DNA of 26,779 bases from Clostridium sp. SCN 57-10. Lineage in GTDB: Bacteria; Bacillota; Clostridia; Oscillospirales; Butyricicoccaceae. The translations under genes were made by a program, and so were the position numbers. Location of the stretch: positions 1-26,779 of the forward strand of contig MEFT01000016.1 of assembly GCA_001725215.1 (NCBI GenBank). The letters are read 5' to 3'. Each line of letters starts with the position of its first letter. The stretch's first letter is position 1. The notes beneath the pieces were generated by a model, which did not search any database, was not told the DNA's origin, and saw nothing but the letters and a program-made list of their open reading frames with translations. Shown here piece after piece: positions 7,278 to 14,068 of the stretch.

Positions 7278-7607
7278 ATGCAGCAAATCAAGTTGTTGCT
7301 CGCACGATTGAAAAGTCCCTCTGTCCTCATCAGCATTGTATCTCAGGTCGCCGCTATCCTTGTGCTTCTCGGTCGGGTCGTCGATGTGAACCTTGTCACG
7401 ACCGTGGCCGCCGCCGTCTGCTCGCTTCTCGTAACGCTTGGCATTCTGTCAGATCCGAACACGCAAAACAAAGGGTTTGGGGATGACCTGCATTATTGCG
7501 CGCACTGCGGCGCTGTGACGCCTCATGTCGCCGTCACCGGAACGCTGATCTGCCGCACTTGCGGCGGCCAGACGCCCCCCTCTGTGATGAATAACGAGGA
7601 GCCGTAA
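7278..7607 (+). CDS. Holin-like small membrane protein with C-terminal zinc ribbon
   Basis: A 109-residue protein. Residues 1-65 resemble the phi-LC3/phage_holin_1 family: a short basic start, two hydrophobic helices (~17-35 and ~38-58), then LGILSDPNTQNKGFGD, which mirrors the conserved DPTTKG-x-x-D ending of these holins. Holins normally end at this point. Here a zinc ribbon follows, C-x-x-C in HYCAHCG and C-x-x-C in ICRTCGG, plus a short tail. AAAGGAG (7263-7269) sits 8 bases before the ATG. No endolysin or phage gene is adjacent, so this is an orphan chromosomal gene, either domesticated from a prophage or a native two-helix protein. Whether it still forms membrane lesions is unknown. Confidence 0.75.
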   Translation: MQQIKLLLARLKSPSVLISIVSQVAAILVLLGRVVDVNLVTTVAAAVCSLLVTLGILSDPNTQNKGFGDDLHYCAHCGAVTPHVAVTGTLICRTCGGQTPPSVMNNEEP

Positions 7608-7679
7608 TTTTCGTCCGGCGCACTTGCGCTTATGCGGTCATTGCCATGCGCGATGGCCGCATAAAAATACATAGAATTC

Positions 7680-7708
7680 TTGTGCTTCGCACCTCGCTGT
7701 GATACAAT
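7680..7708 (+). promoter_or_regulatory. Promoter of the M20 amidohydrolase gene
   Basis: TTGTGC (7680-7685), 17-base spacer, TACAAT (7703-7708), with an extended -10 TGA at 7700-7702. The leader would be about 100 bases and ends in AAGGAG. Confidence 0.65.
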
Positions 7709-7812
7709 AAGGTTGTTTCTTTTACGCGGCGTCCGGTGCACAACGGCCGCCGTGCGGCAGTCATTCTGACATCACAGTGCGACGAAACCGATTTTTATAA
7801 GGAGCGATGACA

Positions 7813-9180
7813 ATGAACGAAGCACGTATCCAACAGCTGAAGGCCGCCGTGGACAAGCATAGCGAGCGCGCCCTCGCAGCCGAACGCCATATCTGGAAAA
7901 ACCCGGAGACCGGCTACCGTGAGTGGAAGACCAGTGAGTTTATGGCGAATCAGTTCCGCGAGCTCGGCTATGAGCCGATTATGGCGGGCAACATCCCCGG
8001 CTTTTACTGTGATCTTGACACAGGCCGTCCCGGTCCCAAGCTGCTTATTATGGGCGAGCTTGATTCGCTGATCGTCGCAACCCACCCCGAGTGCGATCCC
8101 GCAACGGGATATGTGCACGCCTGCGGGCACCACGCGCAGTGCGCCGCGCTCATCGGCGTTGCCGCCGCCCTGCGTGAGCCGGGCGCGCTTGACGGCATGT
8201 GCGGCTCGTTCCGCCTGATGGCCGTACCCGCTGAAGAGCTGATTGAAATCGGCTACCGCGAGGAGCTGCGCAAGCAGGGGGTCATCAAATATTACGGCGG
8301 CAAGGTAGAGTTCATGTATCGCGGCTTTATGGACGGTTGTGACCTTGCGTTTATGGTTCACACCGCAAACCTTGACAAGCCGGGCATCGGCTATGAAGCC
8401 GGCTGCAACGGCTGCGTCGCCAAAAACATCGACTTTGTCGGTGTATCGGCCCATGCGGGCGGAAGCCCCGATCTGGGCGTCAACGCGCTTTATGCCGCGA
8501 CGATGGGCATGCAGGCCGTCAACTCGCTGCGTGAAACCTTCCGTGACGACGACCACGTCCGCTTCCATCCGATCGTCACGCGCGGCGGCGGCGCGGTCAA
8601 CGCCATTCCGAACGACGTGCGCCTTGAAAGCTATGTGCGCGCCGCTTCGCTTGAGGCCGTCATCGCGAATAACAAAAAAGTGAACCGCGCGCTTGCGGGC
8701 AGCGCCGCCGCCATCGGTGCGAACGTCGTGCTTCACGACCGCGCGGGCTATACGCCGTTGCACAACAACCGCATGATGCTTGACCTCGTGGACAGCGTCG
8801 TCACCGAGTGCTTTGGCGCCGACCACCTCAGCGCGAGCAACGACTGGGGAACGGGCTGCACAGACATGGGCGACGTGGCGGCTGTGATGCCCGCCGTGCA
8901 CCCCTATGCAAGCGGCGCTGCAGGTACCGGCCACGGCTCCGACTATCACATTGAGGATCCCGTTTCGGCCGTTGTCAACTGCGCACAGTTCCAGGTGCTG
9001 CTGGCTGACGCACTGCTGGCCGACGGTGCAGCGCTCGCCAAAAAGGTGATTGCCGAAAGCAAGCCCCAATTTGCCTCGAAGGCCGACTATTTCAAGGCGA
9101 TGGACAGCCTGTTCTTCGACGCTGAAGCCGTGAAATACAATACGGACGGCACGCTTACCATCCGCTACTGCAACGAATAA
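7813..9180 (+). CDS. M20 family metallo-amidohydrolase (AbgB / IAA-amino-acid-hydrolase type)
   Basis: A 455-residue protein of the M20D peptidase group. Visible family elements are the HIWKNPETGYREWKTS N-terminus, the metal-binding CGHHAQ after a MGELDS segment, VPAEE with the catalytic or ligand glutamate, the dimerisation-domain GVSAHAGGSPDLGVNAL, and a late GTGHGSDYH supplying the final His ligand. These enzymes hydrolyse N-acyl or aminobenzoyl amino-acid amides in the cytosol; the substrate here is not predictable. It resembles AbgB in length and in the large lid domain. ATGs at 7807 and 7813 are in frame, and GGAG at 7801-7804 fits 7813 (8 bases) better than 7807 (2 bases). A perfect palindrome follows the stop. 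Confidence 0.92.
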   Translation: MNEARIQQLKAAVDKHSERALAAERHIWKNPETGYREWKTSEFMANQFRELGYEPIMAGNIPGFYCDLDTGRPGPKLLIMGELDSLIVATHPECDPATGYVHACGHHAQCAALIGVAAALREPGALDGMCGSFRLMAVPAEELIEIGYREELRKQGVIKYYGGKVEFMYRGFMDGCDLAFMVHTANLDKPGIGYEAGCNGCVAKNIDFVGVSAHAGGSPDLGVNALYAATMGMQAVNSLRETFRDDDHVRFHPIVTRGGGAVNAIPNDVRLESYVRAASLEAVIANNKKVNRALAGSAAAIGANVVLHDRAGYTPLHNNRMMLDLVDSVVTECFGADHLSASNDWGTGCTDMGDVAAVMPAVHPYASGAAGTGHGSDYHIEDPVSAVVNCAQFQVLLADALLADGAALAKKVIAESKPQFASKADYFKAMDSLFFDAEAVKYNTDGTLTIRYCNE

Positions 9181-9187
9181 ACATGCA

Positions 9188-9221
9188 ATTGCCGCCGGAC
9201 GAATATTCGTCCGGCGGCAAT
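9188..9221. repeat. 34-base perfect palindrome after the amidohydrolase gene
   Basis: Two 17-base arms (9188-9204 and 9205-9221) are exact reverse complements with AATATT at the centre. As RNA this is a very stable GC-rich hairpin. There is no T-tract, and the GAGGTG ribosome binding site of the next gene follows 12 bases later. It may end the upstream transcript, protect its 3' end, or bind a dimeric regulator. Confidence 0.7.
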
Positions 9222-9244
9222 CTCAATGATATGAGGTGTGTGCT

Positions 9245-9679
9245 GTGATCACGATAATGCGATGCGGCGAAGACCACATGGAACAGGTCATCGAAGCCAT
9301 GTTGCGCGTTAAGCGCGAAGATGATTCCTGTGACGCGAACGCCGATAACATTGCCCGTTTTCTGCATACGCCCGGCGCGCTTTTCTATGTCGCGAAACTG
9401 GATAGCTCTGTCGTATCGTATGCCGTTGCCTACCGCATGAGCCGCCTGGACGGCGACGACATGTTCTGCCTTTACGAAATCGGCACGACGAAGCGTCACC
9501 GCGGGCAGGGCATCGCCAAAATACTGCTCTCTCATATTCTTGCGGATGCACGCAGCACCGGTATACACAAAGTCTGGATTCCCACGACCAAAAGCAACAA
9601 AGCCGCATGTGCGCTTTACCGAAGCGTCGGCGCATCTGCCGCCGAAAATGACGACGTCATTTTTACCTGCAGACTATAG
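9245..9679 (+). CDS. GNAT family N-acetyltransferase
   Basis: A 144-residue single-domain GNAT enzyme. The acetyl-CoA pyrophosphate loop is HRGQGIAKILL (R/Q-x-x-G-x-A), preceded by the beta-strand LYEIGTTKRH and followed by helix 4 with AACALYRSVGA. Overall layout resembles the AAC(3)-I-type branch of small GNATs, but identity cannot be judged by eye and no resistance claim is made. The GTG at 9245 is preferred because GAGGTG at 9233-9238 lies 6 bases upstream; an in-frame GTG at 9236 lies inside that site. It follows the amidohydrolase by 64 bases across the palindrome, and a terminator follows. Confidence 0.88.
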   Translation: MITIMRCGEDHMEQVIEAMLRVKREDDSCDANADNIARFLHTPGALFYVAKLDSSVVSYAVAYRMSRLDGDDMFCLYEIGTTKRHRGQGIAKILLSHILADARSTGIHKVWIPTTKSNKAACALYRSVGASAAENDDVIFTCRL

Positions 9680-9816
9680 ACGAACGGGAACAAAGCTAGG
9701 TTTCCGCACCGAAATCCGCGCCGAAATCCTTATGCGTGGACAGTCTGTTTTATCTGCGTTTGCATCGGTTTCCGACACTCCGGTAAAAAGCCATTGTGCA
9801 CTCATACCGATATGCA

Positions 9817-9846
9817 CGAAGGGGGATGCTGACGCATCCCCCTTCG
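9817..9846 (+). terminator. Hairpin terminator after the acetyltransferase gene
   Basis: A perfect 13-bp stem (9817-9829 and 9834-9846) with loop TGAC. The core GGGGGATGC / GCATCCCCC is the same as in the terminator after rplT. Only a weak T-rich run follows. From 9680 to here I see no gene. Confidence 0.6.
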
Positions 9847-9860
9847 GATATTACTGTTTT

Positions 9861-10055
9861 GCCCCACAAGGCCGATGCAGGTGGTTAATAACCCGCTATT
9901 GCAGGTGGGTTCGCTAGCCGTCCTTTAAGGTGCTCCCAACTTCCGCGCGCAAGCACGCGGGAGGTCTGCGCCCGGGGACGGTGATCGCGGTCCCGTATTA
10001 ACGCTTTGTAGGTTAAATAATGCCTGCTGTCGCACCCCGCAGGGCGGTGGCCGCT
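9861..10055 (+). ncRNA. ssrS: Probable 6S RNA
   Basis: A ~195-base non-coding stretch that folds like 6S RNA, the RNA polymerase-binding regulator. An outer stem pairs GCAGG (9877-9881) with CCTGC (10023-10027). Next comes a large central bubble whose 5' side holds a small hairpin (AACCC 9890-9894 with GGGTT 9907-9911) and whose 3' side holds AT-rich sequence (9996-10020). An inner stem pairs CCGTCC (9918-9923) with GGACGG (9976-9981). Inside it GGTGC (9929-9933) pairs with GCGCC (9968-9972), capped by a long hairpin (9939-9947 with 9956-9965, one bulge). The inner segment GCTCCCAACTTCCGCG resembles Clostridia 6S sequences as I remember them. Ends and strand are approximate, and I see no strong promoter just upstream. 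Confidence 0.5.
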
Positions 10056-10060
10056 AACGT

Positions 10061-10384
10061 TTAGTAGCCCTCTTCCTCTTCGGCGGGCTCTTCTTCTTCG
10101 TCCTCTTCTTCTTCCTCGAAGGTATCTTCCAAACGCTCGGAGAAAATCTGGAACATCTCGGCCAGCTCGTCTTCATCATCGAGCGTCACAAGCATTTCTT
10201 CTCCGTTTTCCTGCTCGACCTTCATGATGATCAGCTCGTAACTGTCCTCCACGCTCATCTCCTCGGGGATAAACGCAAGGTATGTCATGCCGTTATATTC
10301 GACGGTATCGAGGTGCTCAAGCACAAGCTCATTTCCCTCATCGTCCGTCAGGGTGACGATATCATTGCCGAACTCTTCGTTCAT
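10061..10384 (-). CDS. DUF1292 family protein (YrzB-like)
   Basis: A 107-residue acidic protein. The pattern IVTLTDDEGNELVLEHLDTVEYNGMTYLAFIP, broken across residues ~7-38, is the DUF1292 core, a small beta-rich domain found across Firmicutes, usually near ruvX and DUF965 genes. The last ~25 residues are almost all Glu, an acidic tail common in clostridial members. Function is unknown. GGAGG lies 7 bases before the ATG at 10384; the frame is open to 10405, but that part contains the ribosome binding site. Here it stands alone, between the probable 6S RNA and the divergent infC promoter. Confidence 0.9.
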   Translation of the reverse strand: MNEEFGNDIVTLTDDEGNELVLEHLDTVEYNGMTYLAFIPEEMSVEDSYELIIMKVEQENGEEMLVTLDDEDELAEMFQIFSERLEDTFEEEEEDEEEEPAEEEEGY

Positions 10385-10427
10385 AAGTTCGCCTCCATAT
10401 TCCATTCTGTCTGTTAGTGTGCTATTA

Positions 10428-10455
10428 TTATACTCGATGATTTCATAAATTCCAA
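10428..10455 (-). promoter_or_regulatory. Promoter of the DUF1292 gene
   Basis: On the minus strand TTGGAA (10455-10450), 16-base spacer, perfect TATAAT (10433-10428), about 44 bases before the ATG. It is back to back with the infC promoter. Confidence 0.5.
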
Positions 10456-10500
10456 TATGTTTTCGAAAGAAATCTTTCTCTGTTTTTCCCGAAAATACAG

Positions 10501-10529
10501 TTGACAGCAGCTGCTATGGCTGATATAAT
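10501..10529 (+). promoter_or_regulatory. Consensus sigma-A promoter of the infC operon
   Basis: Perfect TTGACA (10501-10506), ideal 17-base spacer, extended TGA, perfect TATAAT (10524-10529). This is the strongest promoter in the window, as expected for a translation operon. Confidence 0.93.
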
Positions 10530-10535
10530 TGTGAA

Positions 10536-10677
10536 GCAAAAGAAAGAAGGACTTGGCCGTCCTCACCCTCATCATTTGAAAAAGGGTTGATAACGAATGA
10601 ATGCGGCGCTATGCGTCGTGTGTTTGTTGCGGGCGGTCTTGTACCGTCCGTTTCATTTTTTTAGGAGGTGCTTTAGC
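10536..10677 (+). promoter_or_regulatory. infC operon leader, probable L20-type autoregulatory leader
   Basis: About 140 untranslated bases separate the predicted transcript start (~10536) from the infC start. Near the end is a terminator-like hairpin, then AGGAGGTG. In Bacillus and relatives, ribosomal protein L20 binds such a leader and represses infC-rpmI-rplT. The position and attenuator fit that class; I could not verify the L20-binding fold by eye. Confidence 0.6.
10631..10662 (+). terminator. Attenuator hairpin in the infC leader
   Basis: A 7-bp stem, GGGCGGT (10631-10637) with ACCGTCC (10643-10649), loop CTTGT, one base, then TTTCATTTTTTT. It lies directly before the infC ribosome binding site, so it can end transcription before the operon genes. 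Confidence 0.7.
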
Positions 10678-11196
10678 ATTAGCGTACAAGAACATCAGAT
10701 CAATGAAGAAATCCGCGACAAAGAGATCCGCCTGATCGGCGACGACGGCGCTCAGCTCGGTGTCGTACCCATCAACGAGGCTTTGGAGGCTGCTGCTTCC
10801 AAGGGGCTTGATCTGGTTATGATCGCGCCCAAAGCGGAGCCGCCCGTGTGTAAGATCATGGACTACGGCAAATTCCGCTTCGAGCAGGCCAAGAAGGACA
10901 AAGAGGCCCGCAAGAATCAAAAGATCGTCGAGATCAAGGAAATCCGCCTGTCTGCCAAAATTGACGTGCATGATTTTGAGGTCAAAGCGAAAAATGCGCA
11001 AAAGTTTTTGAAGAACGGTGACAAGGTTAAGGTTTCCGTTCGCTTCCGCGGCCGCGAAATGGCTCATACCTCCATCGGCCTTACCATTCTGCAGCGCTTT
11101 GCCGAAGCGTGCAAAGAGTTTGGCAATGTCGAAAAAGAGCCTAAGCTCGAAGGCCGCCAGATGCTGATGTTTTTAGCACCTATTAAAACTGTCTAA
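10678..11196 (+). CDS. infC: Translation initiation factor IF-3
   Basis: A 172-residue protein with both IF-3 domains: the N-terminal domain with EIRDKEIRLIGDDG and LGVVPINEAL, then the linker and C-terminal domain starting near KIVEIKEIRL, with FRGREMAH and LEGRQMLMFLAP. It binds the 30S subunit, keeps it free and checks start-codon pairing. The homologous protein begins at ISVQEHQIN, and the only start at that point is ATT at 10678, 9 bases after AGGAGG (10663-10668). No ATG, GTG or TTG is near it; the ATG at 10597 would add 27 unrelated residues and overlap the attenuator. AUU starts are known for infC and let IF-3 limit its own synthesis. First gene of infC-rpmI-rplT. Confidence 0.96.
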   Translation: MSVQEHQINEEIRDKEIRLIGDDGAQLGVVPINEALEAAASKGLDLVMIAPKAEPPVCKIMDYGKFRFEQAKKDKEARKNQKIVEIKEIRLSAKIDVHDFEVKAKNAQKFLKNGDKVKVSVRFRGREMAHTSIGLTILQRFAEACKEFGNVEKEPKLEGRQMLMFLAPIKTV

Positions 11197-11234
11197 CGGT
11201 CTGTACCGTCCATCAAAGAGAGGAGAAACCCCTT

Positions 11235-11435
11235 ATGCCGAAAATCAAGACGCATTCCGGCGCAAAAAAACGTTTTTCCGTAACCAAAAGCGGAAAGATC
11301 AAGCTGTCGAGCATGAATCGACGCCACGATATCAAGGGCTGCAAGTCCCCGAAGCGGAAACGCCAGCTGCGCAAGGCGGGCTATGCCGACGCGACCAACG
11401 CGCCGACGCTTAAGCGCCTGATCCCCTACAAATAA
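11235..11435 (+). CDS. rpmI: 50S ribosomal protein L35
   Basis: A 66-residue basic protein, the usual L35 length, with the family start MPKIKTHSGAKKRF, followed by KRRHD-like RRHDIKGCKSPKRKRQLRK and an ending at LIPYK. A large-subunit protein, second gene of the infC operon, with AGGAG 9 bases before the ATG and 38 bases after infC. Confidence 0.98.
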   Translation: MPKIKTHSGAKKRFSVTKSGKIKLSSMNRRHDIKGCKSPKRKRQLRKAGYADATNAPTLKRLIPYK

Positions 11436-11468
11436 ACCCGGAACAATTCGTACAGGAGGCTATTTTAA

Positions 11469-11822
11469 ATGGCAAGAGTAAAAGGCGCGATGATGACGCG
11501 CAAAAGAAGAAAGAAAATAATCAAGCTGGCGAAGGGCTTCTGGGGCTCCAAAAAGAATCACTATAAGCTTGCCAACCAGCAGGTGATGAAGTCGCTGAAA
11601 TACGCTTATGTCGGCCGCAAGCTGAAGAAGCGCGATTTCCGCCGCCTGTGGATCACCCGTATCAGTGCCGCTTGCAAAATGAACGGCATGAACTATTCGA
11701 CCTTTATGAACGGTCTGAAGAAGGCGGGCGTGACGCTGAACCGCAAAATGCTGGCCGAGATCGCCATTGCCGACCAGGCCGCGTTTTCCGCGCTTGTCGC
11801 GCAGGCCAAGGCTGCTCTTTAA
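11469..11822 (+). CDS. rplT: 50S ribosomal protein L20
   Basis: A 117-residue protein of normal length with the family start MARVKGAMMTRKRRKKI, then LAKGFWGSKKNHYKLANQQVMKS and RRLWITRISAACKMNGMNYS. It binds 23S rRNA early in 50S assembly and is the probable autoregulator of this operon through the leader. AGGAGG lies about 9 bases before the ATG. Last gene of the operon, followed by two terminators. Confidence 0.98.
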   Translation: MARVKGAMMTRKRRKKIIKLAKGFWGSKKNHYKLANQQVMKSLKYAYVGRKLKKRDFRRLWITRISAACKMNGMNYSTFMNGLKKAGVTLNRKMLAEIAIADQAAFSALVAQAKAAL

Positions 11823-11831
11823 TAATCTTTG

Positions 11832-11864
11832 AAGGGGGATGCGTGCATCCCCCTTTGCATTTTG
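11832..11864 (+). terminator. First terminator after rplT
   Basis: A stem of AAGGGGGAT (11832-11840) with ATCCCCCTT (11847-11855), loop GCGTGC, then TTGCATTTT. Confidence 0.75.
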
Positions 11865-11936
11865 CCTCCGCACAGCGGGATTCCCTTTCGCGATTTGCTT
11901 AAGCCCGGTGTTTCGCTTATTTCTTGAAAGCACCGA

Positions 11937-11966
11937 GCCGCCTCCCTCTACAGGGCGGCGGTTTTT
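11937..11966 (+). terminator. Second terminator after rplT
   Basis: A stem of GCCGCC (11937-11942) with GGCGGC (11954-11959), then TTTTT (11962-11966). It may back up the first terminator about 100 bases upstream. Confidence 0.7.
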
Positions 11967-12264
11967 ACTTACACTCCGTCGATCACAAAATAGACGAAAA
12001 ACGGCACGTGCGCACTTTGGCCATTACCATACTTATCTTGCTGCGTCACACTTCATGCCTGACAACTTTCTGTTTTAGAAATTTCCTTTTATTTCTTTTT
12101 CGGAATAAATGAGTATGCAATGCAAATTAGGTAAAAATTTCTAATTGACGATAATCGACACAGGTATCGTGGTTTTTGCACATTTCGCACAGACTTTTGC
12201 ACAGAGCATACGGTGTAACTTTTCAAACGAATGAATAAACAATGCGTATAACCGGGAAAAGCGG
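11967..12264. other. AT-rich gene-free stretch between rplT and comM
   Basis: About 300 bases, poorer in GC than the surroundings. I see no coding frame with a ribosome binding site, no RNA gene, and no clear terminator for comM, which ends at 12265 on the other strand. Three GCACA words occur at 12178, 12187 and 12199, but the spacing is irregular and I assign them no function. Confidence 0.5.
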
Positions 12265-13749
12265 TCACAAAAGCCCCGTCTGATCGAGCGTTCGGAATTG
12301 GATGGCCTCCGCAATGTGCATCGCGCCGATCGACGGAGCGCCCGCAAGGTCGGCGATGGTGCGTGAAACCTTGAGAATTCGGTCATAAGCGCGCGCCGTA
12401 AGCCCAAGGCGCTCGAACGCGGCGGCGAGCAGCGCGCGGCCTTCAGCGTCCGGCATGCAGTGCTTTCGCAGCTCGGCTGGCGTTAGGAATGCGTTGCTGT
12501 GGAAAGACTGTCCGCGATACCGCTCGTTTTGCAGGGCGCGCGCCGCGTCGACCCGCGCCTTGACGGCGCTTGACGGTTCTGCCGGGCGACGCGCCTGCAG
12601 GCTCGGCAGGTCGACGGGCATAACATTGATGTGCAGATCGATGCGGTCGAGCAGCGGGCCGGAAATACGCTTGCGGTAGCCGCGGACACTCTGGTCGGGG
12701 CAGGTGCAGCGGCCGGACGGATGGCCATAATAGCCGCACTTGCACGGATTCATCGCGCAGACGAGCATAAACCGGCTGGGATACGCACAGGTGCCTGAAA
12801 CGCGCGAAACGGTAATTGTACCGTCTTCCAGCGGTTGCCGCAGCACCTCAAGGGCATCGGTACGAAACTCGGGCAGCTCGTCCAAGAATAAAATGCCGTT
12901 GTGCGCCAGCGAAATTTCGCCCGGCTTCGGCATGCGCCCTCCGCCCGCGAGACCCACGGTCGACACCGTATGGTGCGGACTGCGAAACGGACGCACCGAA
13001 ACAAATGGTGTCTCGCGGTCAAGTAGTCCGGCCACTGAATAAAGCTTCGTTACCTCAAGTGCTTCCTCGACGGTCATTGCGGGCATAATAGACGGCAGGC
13101 GCTTAGCCAGCATGCTTTTGCCCGAACCGGGAGACCCGATCATAAGTACGTTGTGTGAGCCTGCCGCAGCAATCTCCAGCCCGCGCTTGACATTTTCTTG
13201 CCCGACGACGTCGGAAAAATCCAGTCCCTCGGCAGCGCAGCTTTCATACTGCGTCGGCGGCTGGGGCGTAAGCAGACATGTACCGTCGAGATGCGCCGCC
13301 AGCTCGCGCACATGCGCAACGCCGTACACCTCGATGCCATCGACGACGGCTGCCTCTTTTGCGTTGTCGCGCGGCACAAACGCCGTGCGCAGCCCTGCGT
13401 TTTTCGCCGAGAGCACCATGGGCAGCACGCCCGTCGCCGCGCGCACCTCACCCTCAAGCGACAGCTCGCCGAAGAAGCACGCATCCATCGGCGGCGTCTT
13501 CATCTGTCCCGAGCAGGTCAGCACGCCGACCAGAATGGGCAGATCATACACCGGCCCCTCCTTGCGCAGCTCACCGGGCGCGAGGTTGACGGTGATGCGC
13601 TTCTGCGGGAAATCGTATCCGCAGTTTTTGGCGGCGGCACGCACCCTGTCCTGCGACTCTTTGACTGACGCGTCCGGGAGACCGACAATATCAAATCGCG
13701 GCAGGCCGCCGGATAGATCGCACTCGCATAAAACGAGGCAACCTTCAAT
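12265..13749 (-). CDS. comM: ComM/YifB family Mg-chelatase-like AAA+ ATPase, start uncertain
   Basis: The frame gives about 494 residues against ~505-510 for the family. Near the N-terminus are ECDLSGGLPRFDIVGLPDASVKES and KRITVNLAPGELRKEG-type segments (Lon protease-like fold). The AAA+ domain carries the Walker A GSPGSGKS, the AHNGILFLDELPEF Walker B, and the sensor region SRFMLVCAMNPCKCG with the Cys cluster. The last part is the Mg-chelatase C-terminal domain. ComM-type helicases promote branch migration of three-strand junctions during natural transformation in Gram-negatives; the role in Firmicutes is less clear. Oddity: an in-frame TAG (13767-13765) lies 18 bases above, no ATG/GTG/TTG lies before the conserved region, and about 10 residues are missing. 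ATT at 13749, 10 bases after AGGGGAG, is the best start. The first GTG (13644) would remove the conserved GLPDASVKES. Confidence 0.85.
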   Translation of the reverse strand: MEGCLVLCECDLSGGLPRFDIVGLPDASVKESQDRVRAAAKNCGYDFPQKRITVNLAPGELRKEGPVYDLPILVGVLTCSGQMKTPPMDACFFGELSLEGEVRAATGVLPMVLSAKNAGLRTAFVPRDNAKEAAVVDGIEVYGVAHVRELAAHLDGTCLLTPQPPTQYESCAAEGLDFSDVVGQENVKRGLEIAAAGSHNVLMIGSPGSGKSMLAKRLPSIMPAMTVEEALEVTKLYSVAGLLDRETPFVSVRPFRSPHHTVSTVGLAGGGRMPKPGEISLAHNGILFLDELPEFRTDALEVLRQPLEDGTITVSRVSGTCAYPSRFMLVCAMNPCKCGYYGHPSGRCTCPDQSVRGYRKRISGPLLDRIDLHINVMPVDLPSLQARRPAEPSSAVKARVDAARALQNERYRGQSFHSNAFLTPAELRKHCMPDAEGRALLAAAFERLGLTARAYDRILKVSRTIADLAGAPSIGAMHIAEAIQFRTLDQTGLL

Positions 13750-13971
13750 GTCGTTTTTTCTCCCCTAAGAATACCGTATTTTGAGCTTCCGCGCAATTCA
13801 TTTTGCCCAACTTTTCGGTCTTCCGGCAGCAGGCGGGATGCCTTCGGGATTTTTTATTGTGTTTTCCCGTCTTTTGACGAAGTTTTTCTCCCCTCGTTCA
13901 AACTGTCCAAAATGATTCACGACAAACAGCCGATTTTTTCCCGAAAAGTGCTTCTTTTTGCACAATAATTG

Positions 13972-14000
13972 TTTACAGCGGGCAAATTCTTTGATAGAAT
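13972..14000 (+). promoter_or_regulatory. Promoter of the PFOR gene
   Basis: TTTACA (13972-13977), 17-base spacer, extended TGA and TAGAAT (13995-14000), about 68 bases before the ATG. The rest of the 13,768-14,068 gap is AT-rich and holds nothing else I can name. Confidence 0.75.
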
Positions 14001-14068
14001 AAGGTAGGTCTGTTTCACAGCCTTAACCTCTACCCAATACCCCGAAAATATAAAGGAGGAAGTCCACA

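Noticed and set aside
9245..9679. Aminoglycoside resistance acetyltransferase
   Set aside because: The general GNAT layout resembles AAC(3)-I, but the acetyl-CoA loop is common to all GNATs and no substrate residues can be assigned by eye.
9861..10055. SRP RNA or tmRNA instead of 6S
   Set aside because: No GGAA-type SRP tetraloop motif in context, and no tRNA-like ends or tag peptide frame; the nested stems and central bubble fit 6S better.
12176..12203. Three GCACA words as operator or iteron sites
   Set aside because: Spacing of 9 and 12 bases, very short words in AT-rich DNA; likely chance.
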